Source: Lacunisphaera sp.
GTDB lineage: Bacteria > Verrucomicrobiota > Verrucomicrobiia > Opitutales > Opitutaceae
Reading direction: 5' to 3'
Assembly: GCA_029945445.1 (NCBI GenBank)
Contig: JAQSCO010000015.1
Coordinates: 82,066-146,065, forward strand
Length of the DNA: 64,000 bases
The number at the start of each line of letters is the position of its first letter. Positions within the stretch are counted from its first letter, which is position 1. Positions 50,679 to 62,438 of this stretch are shown here, piece after piece. The position numbers and the translations under genes are program-made. Under the pieces are notes generated by a model, which had not been told where the DNA came from, did not search any database, and saw only the letters and a list, made by a program, of their open reading frames with translations.

Positions 50679-51974
50679 TCATTTGGCCGGGACGGCCGGG
50701 GTTTTGGCGATCTCGACCGCGTAGACGTGCGTGGCGCCGTGCATGTTCGAACGGAAGATGATCCACTTCATGTCGGGCGTGAAAGTGAGGTTGGGCTCGA
50801 GGCTGTAGTTGTGCTGCGCGAGGTTCACGAGTTTCTCCGCGCGGAAGACCCCGGCGCGGATCAGGCCCGGCTGCTGCGCCGGCAGGGCGTGGTAGCGGGT
50901 CATTTCCGGCCGGAACAGATAGATCCACTGGCCGTTGCTCGGCGGATCGAATTTCAGGCCGGTCGTGTCGGACGAGCCGACGCTGTTCGGACCGCCGCCG
51001 TCGCCCGCGAAGAGCGTGCCGTCAGGCGAGACGTTGTAGTGGACGGACCACTCGCTGCGCGCATGGTTATACCAGGTGCGTTCGCCGGTCGCGACGTTGT
51101 AGCCCGCCAGCCAGTAGACCTGGCTGCGCGGCGTCTGCAGGTCATACCAGACCGTCTTCCCATCGGCGCCGAAGAACTCGTGGCCGGCGATCTCGCCATC
51201 CATCGTGCGCGGGTGGACCTTGGTCAGGCCGGTGCCGTCGGTGCGGATGAGCCAGGTGCGGTCGTTGTAGTGCCACGGGCCCTCGTGGCAGAACATGATG
51301 AGGGTCGGGTCGGTCGGGGAGCACTGCAGGTGATTGGTCCAGTCGTGCTCGTGGTAGATTTTTTTGACCTCACCGGTCGCAAGGTTGATCGTGAACAGCA
51401 CCATGGGCAGGCCTTGCGCCCAACGGCCCTCCAGCCCGCCCGGCGGGCCGTCGTGCGGCAGGGCGCGCGGCTCGGCCTTGCCCTCCTTGTCGACGCCGAT
51501 GCCGACGATGAGCGATTCGTCGGCATTGATGGTGATGTTGGTGCCGTCGACGTCGGCCGGCAGCTTCGCGACCTCGTGCGTGGCGTGGGTGTCGAGATTG
51601 GTGGCGAACACGGCCCGGTTGCGCGTGTAATAGATGTCCCCGCTCTGGCGGCCGGTGACGAGGATATTGACGCGCTGCGTGCGGTCCTCGGTGCGCGGCG
51701 CAGGGACGACGAGGTCGATGGCGTGGGTCTCGAGATTGATGGTCGAGATGCCGCCGGGGGCGGTGACGACGAGTTTCTTGCCGTCGACGGAGTAGGCGTT
51801 CTGGTGAAAGTAGAGCGAGGCGGTGCCGGGCTCGCGCGAAAGGCGGATGACGCGGTGGCCGGTGTCGGGATCGATCCAGTCGGTGGGCGGCGCGGGGGCC
51901 GGGGCGGGCACGTCGGTGGCGCGAAGCGAAGCGAGAACGAGCAGCAGGCTGGCGAAACGCGGCAGGTATTTCAT
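50679..51974 (-). CDS. Oligogalacturonate lyase (PL22-like), secreted
   Basis: A 431-aa beta-propeller enzyme with a signal peptide (1-19). PL22 members carry manganese-binding histidines; matching stretches here include WTNHLQCSPTDPTLIMFCH, EGPWHYNDRTWLIRTDG and AGHEFFGADGKTVWYD. It removes unsaturated galacturonate from the reducing end of pectin oligomers. Eight bases separate it from the GH2 start, so they form one transcription unit (PL22, GH2, and probably the tandem esterase). Exported location differs from the cytoplasmic Enterobacterial Ogl. Confidence 0.85.
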   Translation of the reverse strand: MKYLPRFASLLLVLASLRATDVPAPAPAPPTDWIDPDTGHRVIRLSREPGTASLYFHQNAYSVDGKKLVVTAPGGISTINLETHAIDLVVPAPRTEDRTQRVNILVTGRQSGDIYYTRNRAVFATNLDTHATHEVAKLPADVDGTNITINADESLIVGIGVDKEGKAEPRALPHDGPPGGLEGRWAQGLPMVLFTINLATGEVKKIYHEHDWTNHLQCSPTDPTLIMFCHEGPWHYNDRTWLIRTDGTGLTKVHPRTMDGEIAGHEFFGADGKTVWYDLQTPRSQVYWLAGYNVATGERTWYNHARSEWSVHYNVSPDGTLFAGDGGGPNSVGSSDTTGLKFDPPSNGQWIYLFRPEMTRYHALPAQQPGLIRAGVFRAEKLVNLAQHNYSLEPNLTFTPDMKWIIFRSNMHGATHVYAVEIAKTPAVPAK

Positions 51975-52112
51975 GACGGACGGGGTAGGTGGCCAGGGGC
52001 CGTTGAGGGGCTGGACCTGACGACGGGGGGGTAGGAAAGCAGGTTACGCCGGCGGCCGAGAATGGGAGGAGCGGAAAAAACTGACAGTATGAATAGGCCG
52101 GGAAATGCGGTT

Positions 52113-52182
52113 GGAGGTTAAAAGTTGAAAGACGGGCTTTGGCGCAAGGGCCGGTGGTTCGGTCTTTCAACTCATAACCTTC
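52113..52182. repeat. Inverted GGTTAAAAGTTGAAAGAC repeat
   Basis: The arms at 52113-52133 and 52162-52182 match inverted at 18 of 21 positions. The right arm and following bases supply the last codons and TGA stop of the HD-domain gene. No gene is seen in 51975-52180. Confidence 0.8.
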
Positions 52183-52810
52183 AACTTTCAACTCGGCCCC
52201 GTTGCGGGGCCGGCGCGAGATGGCCCTTGGCGACGGCGTCGTCGATCATGCGGACCGCGTATTCCCAGATGGCGGCCGAGCCGTCGGCCACGTGGGCGTT
52301 GCGGGCGAGCACGCGGTCCTGCGTGACGCCGTGCTTTTGCCACGCATGGCCGTCCGTGAGGCAGTTGAGCAGCATCGGGTGGAAGCGGTCGCAGGCCAGG
52401 GCGAATCTCGCCTCGGGCGTCTGGTGCTCCTCGAACTCATCCCACAGCGCGCGGAACTCGGCGGCCTGGTCGGGCGGCAGCAGGCCGAAGATGCGCGTCG
52501 CGGCGACGGCCTCGCGCGCGTGCTGGTCGGCCATGTGCTTAATGTCGTAGGCGAAGGTGTCGCCGGCGTCGATTTCCACGAGGTCGTGGATGAGCACCAT
52601 CTTGAGGATGCGGAGGACGTCGAGCGGCTGGTGATTGGAATGCTCGGCGAGCACGATGATCATCAGCGCGAAATGCCAGGAGTGCTCGGCGCTGTTCTCG
52701 GCGCGGCGGCTCTGCGTGAGGACGGTCTGGCGGAAGACCTCCTTGAGCTTGTCGACCTCCGTGATGAAGGCGACCTGGCGGCGGAGGCGCTCGGCGGAGT
52801 CGGCGTTCAT
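52181..52810 (-). CDS. HD-domain hydrolase (YfbR/HDDC2-like)
   Basis: A 209-aa HD-superfamily protein. The metal site is H43 in NSAEHSWHFALM, H75-D76 in LIHDLVEIDAGDTFAYD (also E79 and D81), and a distal aspartate. This matches the YfbR/HDDC2 group of 5'-deoxynucleotidases acting on deoxynucleoside monophosphates. Its ATG overlaps the SGNH stop by four bases. A long continuous frame continues upstream into the SGNH gene but in a different frame of that gene, so I end this gene at ATG 52810. Confidence 0.85.
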   Translation of the reverse strand: MNADSAERLRRQVAFITEVDKLKEVFRQTVLTQSRRAENSAEHSWHFALMIIVLAEHSNHQPLDVLRILKMVLIHDLVEIDAGDTFAYDIKHMADQHAREAVAATRIFGLLPPDQAAEFRALWDEFEEHQTPEARFALACDRFHPMLLNCLTDGHAWQKHGVTQDRVLARNAHVADGSAAIWEYAVRMIDDAVAKGHLAPAPQRGRVES

Positions 52811-53478
52811 GGCTGGAGGTAGGGGGCCAGCACCTTGGTCCAGATCGCGTAGCCCGCGGGCCGCAGGTGCAGCTGGTCCTCGCGGAAGAGCTCGGGCCGG
52901 TAGCCGCCCTTGGCGTCGAGCAGCGGTGCCGCGACATCGACGAAGGTGCAGCGCTGGTCGGTGGCGCAAGCGGCGGCGATGAGCCGGTTGCCCTCGCGGA
53001 CCTGGGGGCGGACCGTGGCGCGCACGGGGCTTTCCTTCATCGCGAGATAAATGATTTTCGTCGCGGGCAGCGCGGCGTGCACCTGGCGGCGGAAGGCCTG
53101 GAAGTCGGCGAGCACGCTGGCGGCGGACTTGCCGGCCGCGATGTCGTTCTCGCCGGCGTAGACGACCACGAGCCGCGGATGGTAGGGGCTGACGATGCGG
53201 TCCACATAGAAGGCGCTGTCGGCCATCTCCGAGCCGCCGAAGCCGCGGTTGATCGTGGCGATGCCGGGAAAATCCTCCGCGAGCGTCGTCCAGTAACGGA
53301 TCGACGAGCTGCCCACGAACACCACGGCGCCCTGCGGCGGCGGGTTCGTGGCGTCGGCCGCGGTGAACTTGTCGATGTCGGCCGTCCACTTGTCGGGCGT
53401 GGCGAAAGCCGGGGTGGCCGCGAGCAGGATGGCCAGCACACCGAGGAGGAGGCGCCGCGGGAGGAGAGTCGAATTCAT
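52807..53478 (-). CDS. Secreted SGNH/GDSL-family hydrolase
   Basis: A 223-aa protein with a signal peptide (1-26). The SGNH blocks are FVGSSSIRYW (nucleophile S58), NRGFGGSE, YAGENDIA (with N111) and DQLHLRPAGY holding the Asp-x-x-His pair. It may act on esters of carbohydrates or lipids. The HD-domain gene is translationally coupled downstream (ATGA). ATG 53478 is favoured; a promoter with 16-bp spacer ends 6 nt before it. Divergent from the prolyl oligopeptidase gene. Confidence 0.88.
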   Translation of the reverse strand: MNSTLLPRRLLLGVLAILLAATPAFATPDKWTADIDKFTAADATNPPPQGAVVFVGSSSIRYWTTLAEDFPGIATINRGFGGSEMADSAFYVDRIVSPYHPRLVVVYAGENDIAAGKSAASVLADFQAFRRQVHAALPATKIIYLAMKESPVRATVRPQVREGNRLIAAACATDQRCTFVDVAAPLLDAKGGYRPELFREDQLHLRPAGYAIWTKVLAPYLQP

Positions 53479-53484
53479 TGGGAC

Positions 53485-53512
53485 AGCGTAGTTCGGCGCG
53501 CGCCGGGTGCAA
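53485..53512 (-). promoter_or_regulatory. Candidate promoter TTGCAC-N16-TACGCT
   Basis: On the reverse strand TTGCAC (53512-53507) and TACGCT (53490-53485) are 16 bp apart. The -10 box ends 6 nt before ATG 53478, so the mRNA would be leaderless. The -10 match is weak. Confidence 0.4.
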
Positions 53513-53572
53513 CTCATCGCTGGGTTCCGCCGCGGGCTTGCCTGCCGGCGGATTCCCTATCTTGTTGGCCGG

Positions 53573-55714
<2,142 letters not shown>

Positions 55715-55738
55715 TTATCAGCAAATGCGCCGGACCGG

Positions 55739-55766
55739 TTGCGTAGTGGGGCGACATGGCTATCTA
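55739..55766 (+). promoter_or_regulatory. Candidate promoter TTGCGT-N16-TATCTA
   Basis: TTGCGT (55739-55744) and TATCTA (55761-55766) are 16 bp apart. The -10 ends 8 nt before ATG 55775, giving a near-leaderless transcript. Confidence 0.55.
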
Positions 55767-55774
55767 AAACGGCC

Positions 55775-56830
55775 ATGGGCCAACTGCATTCCTCCCTCCG
55801 TGTCGGCGCGTTGACGCTGCCGAACCGCATCATCATGGCGCCGCTCACGCGGTGCCGCGCCGGTGCCGGCCGCGTGCCGACCGACCTGATGCGGGAATAC
55901 TACGTCCAACGCGCCTCGGCGGGTCTGATTCTCTCCGAGGCCACCGCCGTCGACCCGATGGGCGTCGGCTATCCGGACACGCCCGGCATCTGGTCGGACG
56001 AGCAGGTCGCGGGCTGGAAGAAGGTCACGGAAGCGGTCCATGCGGCGGGCGGACGGATGTTCCTGCAGCTCTGGCACGTCGGCCGCATTTCCGATCCGTT
56101 CTACCTGAACGGGGCGCTGCCCGTCGCCCCCAGCGCCATCGCGGCGGCGGGCCACGTGAGCCTGATCCGCCCGCTCAAGCCCTTCGTCACGCCGCGCGCC
56201 CTCGAACTGAACGAGATTCCGCGCATGGTCTCCGCCTACCAACTCGGCGCGGTGAACGCGCTGCGCGCCGGCTTCGACGGCGTCGAGATCCACGGCGCCA
56301 ACGGCTACCTGCTCGACCAGTTTCTGCAGGACCGCTCCAACCAGCGCACGGACAATTACGGCGGCCCGATCGAGAACCGCGCGCGCTTCGCGTTGGAGGT
56401 CACCGACGCCGTCAGCTCGATCTGGGGCGCCGACCGCGTGGGCTACCACCTGGCGCCGCGCGGCGATTCGCACGGGATGGGCGACAGCAATCCCGCCGCC
56501 ACCTTCGGCTACCTGGCGACCGAGCTGGGCCGGCGGAAGCTCGCCTTTCTCTGCGCCCGCGAATCCTTGGATGCGCCGCGCCTCGGGCCGGACCTGAAGC
56601 GCGCCTTCGGCGGCGTCTACATCGCCAACCAGGGCTTCACCGCCGACACGGCGGAGGCGACCCTGGCCGCCGGCGAGGCCGATGCGGTGGCGTGGGGCAA
56701 GCTCTTCATCGCGAACCCGGACCTGCCGCGGCGCCTGCAGCTGGGCGCCCCGCTCAACGCGCCCGACAACGCCACCTTCTACGGCGGCAGCGTGCGCGGC
56801 TACACGGATTACCCGGTGCTGGCGGCGTGA
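55775..56830 (+). CDS. Old yellow enzyme family alkene reductase (NemA-like)
   Basis: A 351-aa FMN enzyme with a TIM-barrel fold reducing activated C=C bonds with NAD(P)H. FMN-binding APLTRCRAG is near residue 22, LWHVGRIS is in place, and the active-site His/Asn pair is in HGANGYLLDQFLQDRSNQR. NYGGPIENRARF and FIANPDLPRR at the C-terminus complete the family pattern. ATG 55775 fits the family length. A rho-independent terminator follows at 56873. Confidence 0.93.
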   Translation: MGQLHSSLRVGALTLPNRIIMAPLTRCRAGAGRVPTDLMREYYVQRASAGLILSEATAVDPMGVGYPDTPGIWSDEQVAGWKKVTEAVHAAGGRMFLQLWHVGRISDPFYLNGALPVAPSAIAAAGHVSLIRPLKPFVTPRALELNEIPRMVSAYQLGAVNALRAGFDGVEIHGANGYLLDQFLQDRSNQRTDNYGGPIENRARFALEVTDAVSSIWGADRVGYHLAPRGDSHGMGDSNPAATFGYLATELGRRKLAFLCARESLDAPRLGPDLKRAFGGVYIANQGFTADTAEATLAAGEADAVAWGKLFIANPDLPRRLQLGAPLNAPDNATFYGGSVRGYTDYPVLAA

Positions 56831-56872
56831 GGGATCGGGCTCCACCACCGAGCCCAAGTCATAAATCTCCGA

Positions 56873-56911
56873 CAACCCCGCGGGCCCCGTGCCTGCGGGG
56901 TTGCCTTTTTT
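56873..56911 (+). terminator. Rho-independent terminator
   Basis: A stem of CAACCCCGC (56873-56881) with GCGGGGTTG (56895-56903) around a 13-nt loop, followed by CCTTTTTT. It ends the alkene-reductase transcript before serA. Confidence 0.9.
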
Positions 56912-56938
56912 GGCGGCGGTCTGCTGATTGGCGCGTCC

Positions 56939-58528
56939 ATGAAAATTCTCGTCGCCGACAAGATCTCACCCAAGGGAGTCGCCTTTCTGCGCGCGCAGCC
57001 GGGCTTCGAAGTCATCGAGGCCTACGGCTCCTCGCCCGCGAAAGTGCTCGAGCTGGTGCGCGATGTGTCGGCCATCGCCGTGCGGTCCGAAACGAAGATC
57101 GACGCCGCGGTGTTCGCCGCCGCGCCGCTGCTCAAGGTCGTCGGCCGCGCCGGTGTCGGCGTGGACAATGTCGACGTTGAGGCCGCCACCGAGCGCGGCG
57201 TCATCGTGATGAACACGCCGCTGGGCAACACCATCGCCACGGCCGAGCTCACCATCACCCACATCCTCTGCGGCGCCCGCCCGGTGCCGCAGGCCGCCGC
57301 GTCGATGAAGGCCGGCCAGTGGGACCGCAAGAGCTTCTCGGGCCTCGAGCTGTTCCGCAAAACCCTGGGCGTCGTCGGCCTCGGCCGCATCGGCACCGAG
57401 GTCGCAAAGCGCGCCCAGGCCTTCGGCATGAAGGTGCTGGCCTTCGATCCCTATCTCGCGCCGAGCCGCGCCAAGGCGATGCAGGTCGAGGCCGTGTCGC
57501 TCGACGACCTCCTCGCGCAGTCGGACTACATCACCGTCCACATGCCGCTGACGGAGCAGACCCAATACATGATCGACGAGGCCGCCCTCGCGAAGTGCCG
57601 GAAGGGCGTGAAGCTCTTCAACTGCGCTCGCGGTGGCATCATCAAGGAGGCGGCGCTCATCGCCGCGCTCAAGTCCGGCCACGTGGCCGCCGCCGGTCTC
57701 GACGTGTTCGAGACCGAGCCGCTCGCCGCCGACAGCGAGCTGCGCCAGCTCCCGAACGTCACGCTGACGCCGCACCTCGGCGCCTCGACCGCCGAGGCGC
57801 AGGACGCCGTCGGCATCGAAATCGCGGAGCAGATCGTCGACGTGCTCGCGGGCGGCGTCATCCGCAACGCCGTCAACATGCCGTCGCTCGACGCCGCCAC
57901 GCTCAAGGTCATCGGGCCCTACTTGGAACTTGGTTCCCGCCTCGGCACGCTCGTGCAGCAGCTTGCGACCAGCCGCGTGGAGCGCCTGCGCATCACCTAC
58001 TGGGGCAAGATCGTCGAGCTCGACGCCAACCCCGTCACCCGCGCCATCCAGAAGGGTTTCCTCAGCCGCATCAGCAGCGACTCGCTCAATTTCATCAACG
58101 CCCCGATCGTCATGGACCGGCTCGGCGTGCAGGTGGAGATCATGAAGTCCAACCTCGAGACCGACTACACGGAGCTGATGCAGGTCGAGGCCTTCGGCGC
58201 CGACGGCCAGGTTTTCTCCGCGTCAGGCACCTTGATCGGCAAGGCCAACAACCCGCGCCTCGTCGCGCTCAACGGCCGCGAGGTCGAGGCCGCGCCGGTC
58301 GGCGTGCTGCTCATCTACGAGAACCACGACGAGCCCGGCATCATCGGCATGGTCGGCACGCTGATGGGCCGCGACCAGGTGAACATCGCCGCGATGTCGC
58401 TCAGCCGTAACAACGCCGGCGGCACAGCGCTCTGCGTGCTGAATCTCGACAGCGCGCCGTCCGAGGGGGCCCTTAAGGAGTTGACCAGCCATCGCGCCAT
58501 CAAGCAGGCTGTGGTGGTCAACCTCTGA
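56939..58528 (+). CDS. serA: D-3-phosphoglycerate dehydrogenase (long form with ACT domain)
   Basis: A 529-aa enzyme starting serine synthesis by oxidising 3-phosphoglycerate with NAD+. The substrate-binding part has GRAGVGVDNVDVEAATERG. The Rossmann motif GLGRIGTEVAKRA and the catalytic-region NCARGGIIKEAAL are present. A C-terminal extension of about 210 residues contains the ASB and ACT domains, as in the long-form enzymes (for example Mycobacterium), which can mediate serine feedback. Stop and plsY start overlap (TGATG). Confidence 0.96.
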   Translation: MKILVADKISPKGVAFLRAQPGFEVIEAYGSSPAKVLELVRDVSAIAVRSETKIDAAVFAAAPLLKVVGRAGVGVDNVDVEAATERGVIVMNTPLGNTIATAELTITHILCGARPVPQAAASMKAGQWDRKSFSGLELFRKTLGVVGLGRIGTEVAKRAQAFGMKVLAFDPYLAPSRAKAMQVEAVSLDDLLAQSDYITVHMPLTEQTQYMIDEAALAKCRKGVKLFNCARGGIIKEAALIAALKSGHVAAAGLDVFETEPLAADSELRQLPNVTLTPHLGASTAEAQDAVGIEIAEQIVDVLAGGVIRNAVNMPSLDAATLKVIGPYLELGSRLGTLVQQLATSRVERLRITYWGKIVELDANPVTRAIQKGFLSRISSDSLNFINAPIVMDRLGVQVEIMKSNLETDYTELMQVEAFGADGQVFSASGTLIGKANNPRLVALNGREVEAAPVGVLLIYENHDEPGIIGMVGTLMGRDQVNIAAMSLSRNNAGGTALCVLNLDSAPSEGALKELTSHRAIKQAVVVNL

Positions 58529-59148
58529 TGCCCAACGCCTGGTTACTCGCTTCAGCCATCACCGGATATCTCCTCGGGTCGCTGCCTTTCGGCTACCTCG
58601 TCGCACGGGCGCACGGCGTTGATATCTTCAAGGTCGGCAGCAAGAACCCCGGCGCGACCAACGTGAAGCGCGTGCTCGGCCCGAAGGCCGGCAACACCGT
58701 CATGGCGCTCGACATGGTGAAGGGCGCGGTCGCGTCCGGCTGGCCGCTGCTGCCCTTCGTCGGGGCGCCGGACCCGGTCATGCTCGGCCTGGTCGGCGTG
58801 ATCGCGGCGGTGCTCGGTCATTCGTTTTCCATCTTCACCAGGTTCAAGGGCGGCAAGGGCGTCGCGACTGCCGCCGGCGGCCTGCTTGTGCTGATCCCCG
58901 TCGCCGGCGCGATTGCCGCCGCGACCTGGGTCGTGGTGTTCTACGCCTTCCGCTACGTGTCGCTCGCCTCGATCCTCGGGGCGGTGGCGGTCATCGTCGC
59001 GAGCTGGCTGCTGCCGTATCATATTGCCATCCGGATTGTCGCCACGGTGATCGGCCTGTTCGTCATCATTCGCCACCGCGAGAACATTTCGCGCCTCATG
59101 GCCGGCACGGAAAACAAGTTCGCGAAGAAGCCGCCAGTGGAGTCGTGA
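58528..59148 (+). CDS. plsY: Acyl-phosphate glycerol-3-phosphate acyltransferase
   Basis: A 206-aa polytopic inner-membrane enzyme that transfers an acyl group from acyl-phosphate to glycerol-3-phosphate. The family motifs are SLPFGYLVARAHGVDIFKVGSKNPGATNV (with the SGNPGATN-like site) and GHSFSIFTRFKGGKGVAT, and six or so hydrophobic helices fit. It is coupled to serA by TGATG. Neither plsX nor plsC is in the window. Confidence 0.94.
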   Translation: MPNAWLLASAITGYLLGSLPFGYLVARAHGVDIFKVGSKNPGATNVKRVLGPKAGNTVMALDMVKGAVASGWPLLPFVGAPDPVMLGLVGVIAAVLGHSFSIFTRFKGGKGVATAAGGLLVLIPVAGAIAAATWVVVFYAFRYVSLASILGAVAVIVASWLLPYHIAIRIVATVIGLFVIIRHRENISRLMAGTENKFAKKPPVES

Positions 59149-59199
59149 GCGAGATGGATAGTCTCAAGTTAATCTGCGCCGCCTAGTCAGAGTGTAGCT

Positions 59200-59529
59200 A
59201 TGAACTTTCTAATGAAATTACTCATGCTGCCTGTCGCACGCCGACAGGTAGAAAGTAATATGCTCAGCGATTATCGGGATTTCCTACTGACCGATCTTGA
59301 ATTGCGGAAAGTAAGTCGATGGAAGGAGTTTCCTGAAGCATTGCTGGATCGTTTGGTTCAAGAAGCCTATCGTAGATCCGCATTGCAGGATTCAGAGGGA
59401 GTGGCGCGCCACGGTGCACTGTTTGACCAAATCGAGAAAATGGCTGAAGAGGTCAGGCTAATTTGCAATAGTGAGGTTGCGGCCGATGAGGTGTTGAAGA
59501 CTATATTGTCTCACCACGGGTTTCCTTAA
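59200..59529 (+). CDS. Unknown 109-aa protein from an AT-richer segment
   Basis: A protein with no family I recognise. The N-terminal stretch MNFLMKLLMLPVARRQV is hydrophobic/basic, and the rest is helical with many charged residues (DYRDFLLTDLELRK, EALLDRLVQEAYRRSA). Codon use and base composition are clearly less GC-rich than serA, plsY and lysC on either side, so it is probably a recent acquisition. No ribosome-binding site is obvious. Confidence 0.5.
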   Translation: MNFLMKLLMLPVARRQVESNMLSDYRDFLLTDLELRKVSRWKEFPEALLDRLVQEAYRRSALQDSEGVARHGALFDQIEKMAEEVRLICNSEVAADEVLKTILSHHGFP

Positions 59530-59631
59530 AGCTAGTGAGTTCAAGGGGTTCAGCGGTTGCGTATGACGCGCGCTGCCCACTCGCGCCTTGCCAAGCGGCG
59601 GGCCGTTGCGCCATCTATGCGGGCTCTATCC

Positions 59632-60852
<1,221 letters not shown>

Positions 60853-60858
60853 GTTGTT

Positions 60859-60938
60859 GCCACGAAAAGTCACGCGAAGGCACAAAAGGCTCGGACTACG
60901 GCGTTGGATTTTCGTGTCTTTTTGTGACTCTTTGTGGC
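60859..60938. repeat. Inverted CACGAAAAGTCACG-type repeat between lysC and thrC
   Basis: The left arm (60859-60890) and the right arm (60909-60938) match imperfectly in inverted orientation, both composed of CAC(G/A)AAA words. The loop is about 20 nt. It lies between lysC and thrC, which run in the same direction. Confidence 0.7.
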
Positions 60939-60953
60939 TAATCAGGATTGGTC

Positions 60954-62312
60954 ATGAAGTTCATCTCCACACGCGGCCAAACCGAGCCCAAGTCCTTCAC
61001 CGAGGCCGTGGCCATCGGGTTGGCGCCTGACGGCGGATTGTTCCTGCCGGAGACACTGCCCGATATCTCCGGCCAGCTGGCGAAGTGGGAGAAGCTCGGC
61101 TACGCGGACCTGTGTTTCGAGTTCTTGCGGCTCTTCGCCACGGACATCGAGCCGACTGTCTTGCGCGGTCTGATCCAGAAATCCTACGCCACCTTCTCCG
61201 TTCCGGAGATCGCGCCGCTCAAGCAGCTGGACGAGCGCACTTATGTGCTGGAGCTCTTCCACGGGCCGACGCTCGCGTTCAAGGACTTTGCCCTGCAGCT
61301 GCTCGGGAATCTCTACGAGCACCAGTGCGCCCAGAGCGGGCTGGGGATCAACGTCCTCGGCGCGACCTCGGGCGACACGGGGGCGGCGGCGATCCACGGC
61401 CTGTTCGGCAAGCCGAAGACCGCGATCTTCATCCTTTATCCCGACGGGCGCGTGTCGCCGCTGCAGGAGCGGCAGATGACCTGCACCGGCGCGGCCAACG
61501 TCCACGCCATCGCCATCGACGGCAGCTTCGACGACGCCCAGCGGGTGCTGAAGGAGATCTTCGGCGACCAGGCCTTCAGCGCGCAGCACCACCTGTCAGC
61601 GGTTAACTCCATCAACCTTGCCCGCATCCTGGCCCAGTGCGTCTATTACCTTTCCGCGTGGCTGCGGCTGCCAGCCGCCGATCGGCCGAGCGTGGAATTC
61701 GTGGTGCCCACGGGAAATTTCGGCAACGTGCTCGCCGGCTGGCTGCTCTCGCGCATGGGCGTGCCGGTGGCGGGCTTCAAGGTCGCGACCAATCGGAACG
61801 ACATCCTGCACCGGCTCTTCACCACGGGCGAATATCGCACCGGCGACGTGCATGCCAGCCTGGCGCCGTCGATGGACATCCAGGTGGCGTCGAACTTCGA
61901 GCGCTTCCTCTATTACACCGTGGACGGCGATGCCGCCAAGGTCCGCGCAATCATGGCGCAGTTGAAGGCGACCGGCGCCCATCACTTCGCGCATTTCAAC
62001 CAGTTCAATTTCACTTCCTCGCGGGCGACCGATGCGGAGATCACGGCCATCATCCGCCGTGTGCACGAAAAGTCCGGCTATATCGTGGACCCGCACACGG
62101 CCTGCGCCTTCAAGGACCTCAATCCCGCCCGCATCAGCGTGGTGCTCGCGACGGCGCACCCGGCGAAATTTCCCGCGGCCATCCGCGCGGCCATCGGCCA
62201 GGAGCCGACGCATCCGGCCCTCGAGGCCCTCAAGCCGCGCCCCGTCGTGAAACACCGGCTGCCGGCCAACGCGGCGGCGATCAAGGCGTTCATCGGGCAG
62301 CACGCGGTGTGA
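60954..62312 (+). CDS. thrC: Threonine synthase
   Basis: A 452-aa PLP enzyme converting O-phosphohomoserine to threonine. The N-terminal MKFISTRGQTE is typical of the ThrC type with an extended N-terminal domain. The PLP-lysine region is GPTLAFKDFALQ, with SGDTGAAA and PTGNFGNVLAGWL further on. Length fits the longer fungal/proteobacterial type. lysC upstream is in the same direction, but homoserine dehydrogenase and homoserine kinase are absent from the window. Confidence 0.96.
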   Translation: MKFISTRGQTEPKSFTEAVAIGLAPDGGLFLPETLPDISGQLAKWEKLGYADLCFEFLRLFATDIEPTVLRGLIQKSYATFSVPEIAPLKQLDERTYVLELFHGPTLAFKDFALQLLGNLYEHQCAQSGLGINVLGATSGDTGAAAIHGLFGKPKTAIFILYPDGRVSPLQERQMTCTGAANVHAIAIDGSFDDAQRVLKEIFGDQAFSAQHHLSAVNSINLARILAQCVYYLSAWLRLPAADRPSVEFVVPTGNFGNVLAGWLLSRMGVPVAGFKVATNRNDILHRLFTTGEYRTGDVHASLAPSMDIQVASNFERFLYYTVDGDAAKVRAIMAQLKATGAHHFAHFNQFNFTSSRATDAEITAIIRRVHEKSGYIVDPHTACAFKDLNPARISVVLATAHPAKFPAAIRAAIGQEPTHPALEALKPRPVVKHRLPANAAAIKAFIGQHAV

Positions 62313-62438
62313 GCCACGTGCCGGCGCCAGTAGCGCGGCTAAAAAAATTTGGCATCGGCTGCATTACTTACGCTGCAATGCCGGCCCGCGGGCGTCGCGG
62401 CGCTGGTGATTTCCGCCGGGGCGTGCGATAACTTCCCC

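Noticed and set aside
48085-50724. An 879-codon open frame on the plus strand opposite the GH2 gene, with similar long frames opposite ileS, prfC, rpoN and others
   Set aside because: High-GC codon bias leaves long stop-free antisense frames. Their translations are low-complexity and show no family motifs, whereas the opposite strands encode clear families.
50671-50928. N-terminal extension of the GH2 gene
   Set aside because: The extra residues lie inside the PL22 coding sequence in another frame; ATG 50670 begins a good signal peptide.
52181-53512. A 443-codon continuous frame suggesting an SGNH-HD fusion
   Set aside because: The upstream half of that frame is out of register with the SGNH gene, which has its own signal peptide and catalytic blocks. 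The HD gene starts at ATG 52810 with a four-base overlap.
62352-62368. Possible sigma-54 promoter (TTGGCAT...TGCA) before the methyltransferase
   Set aside because: GG to GC spacing is 8 bp rather than the required 10.
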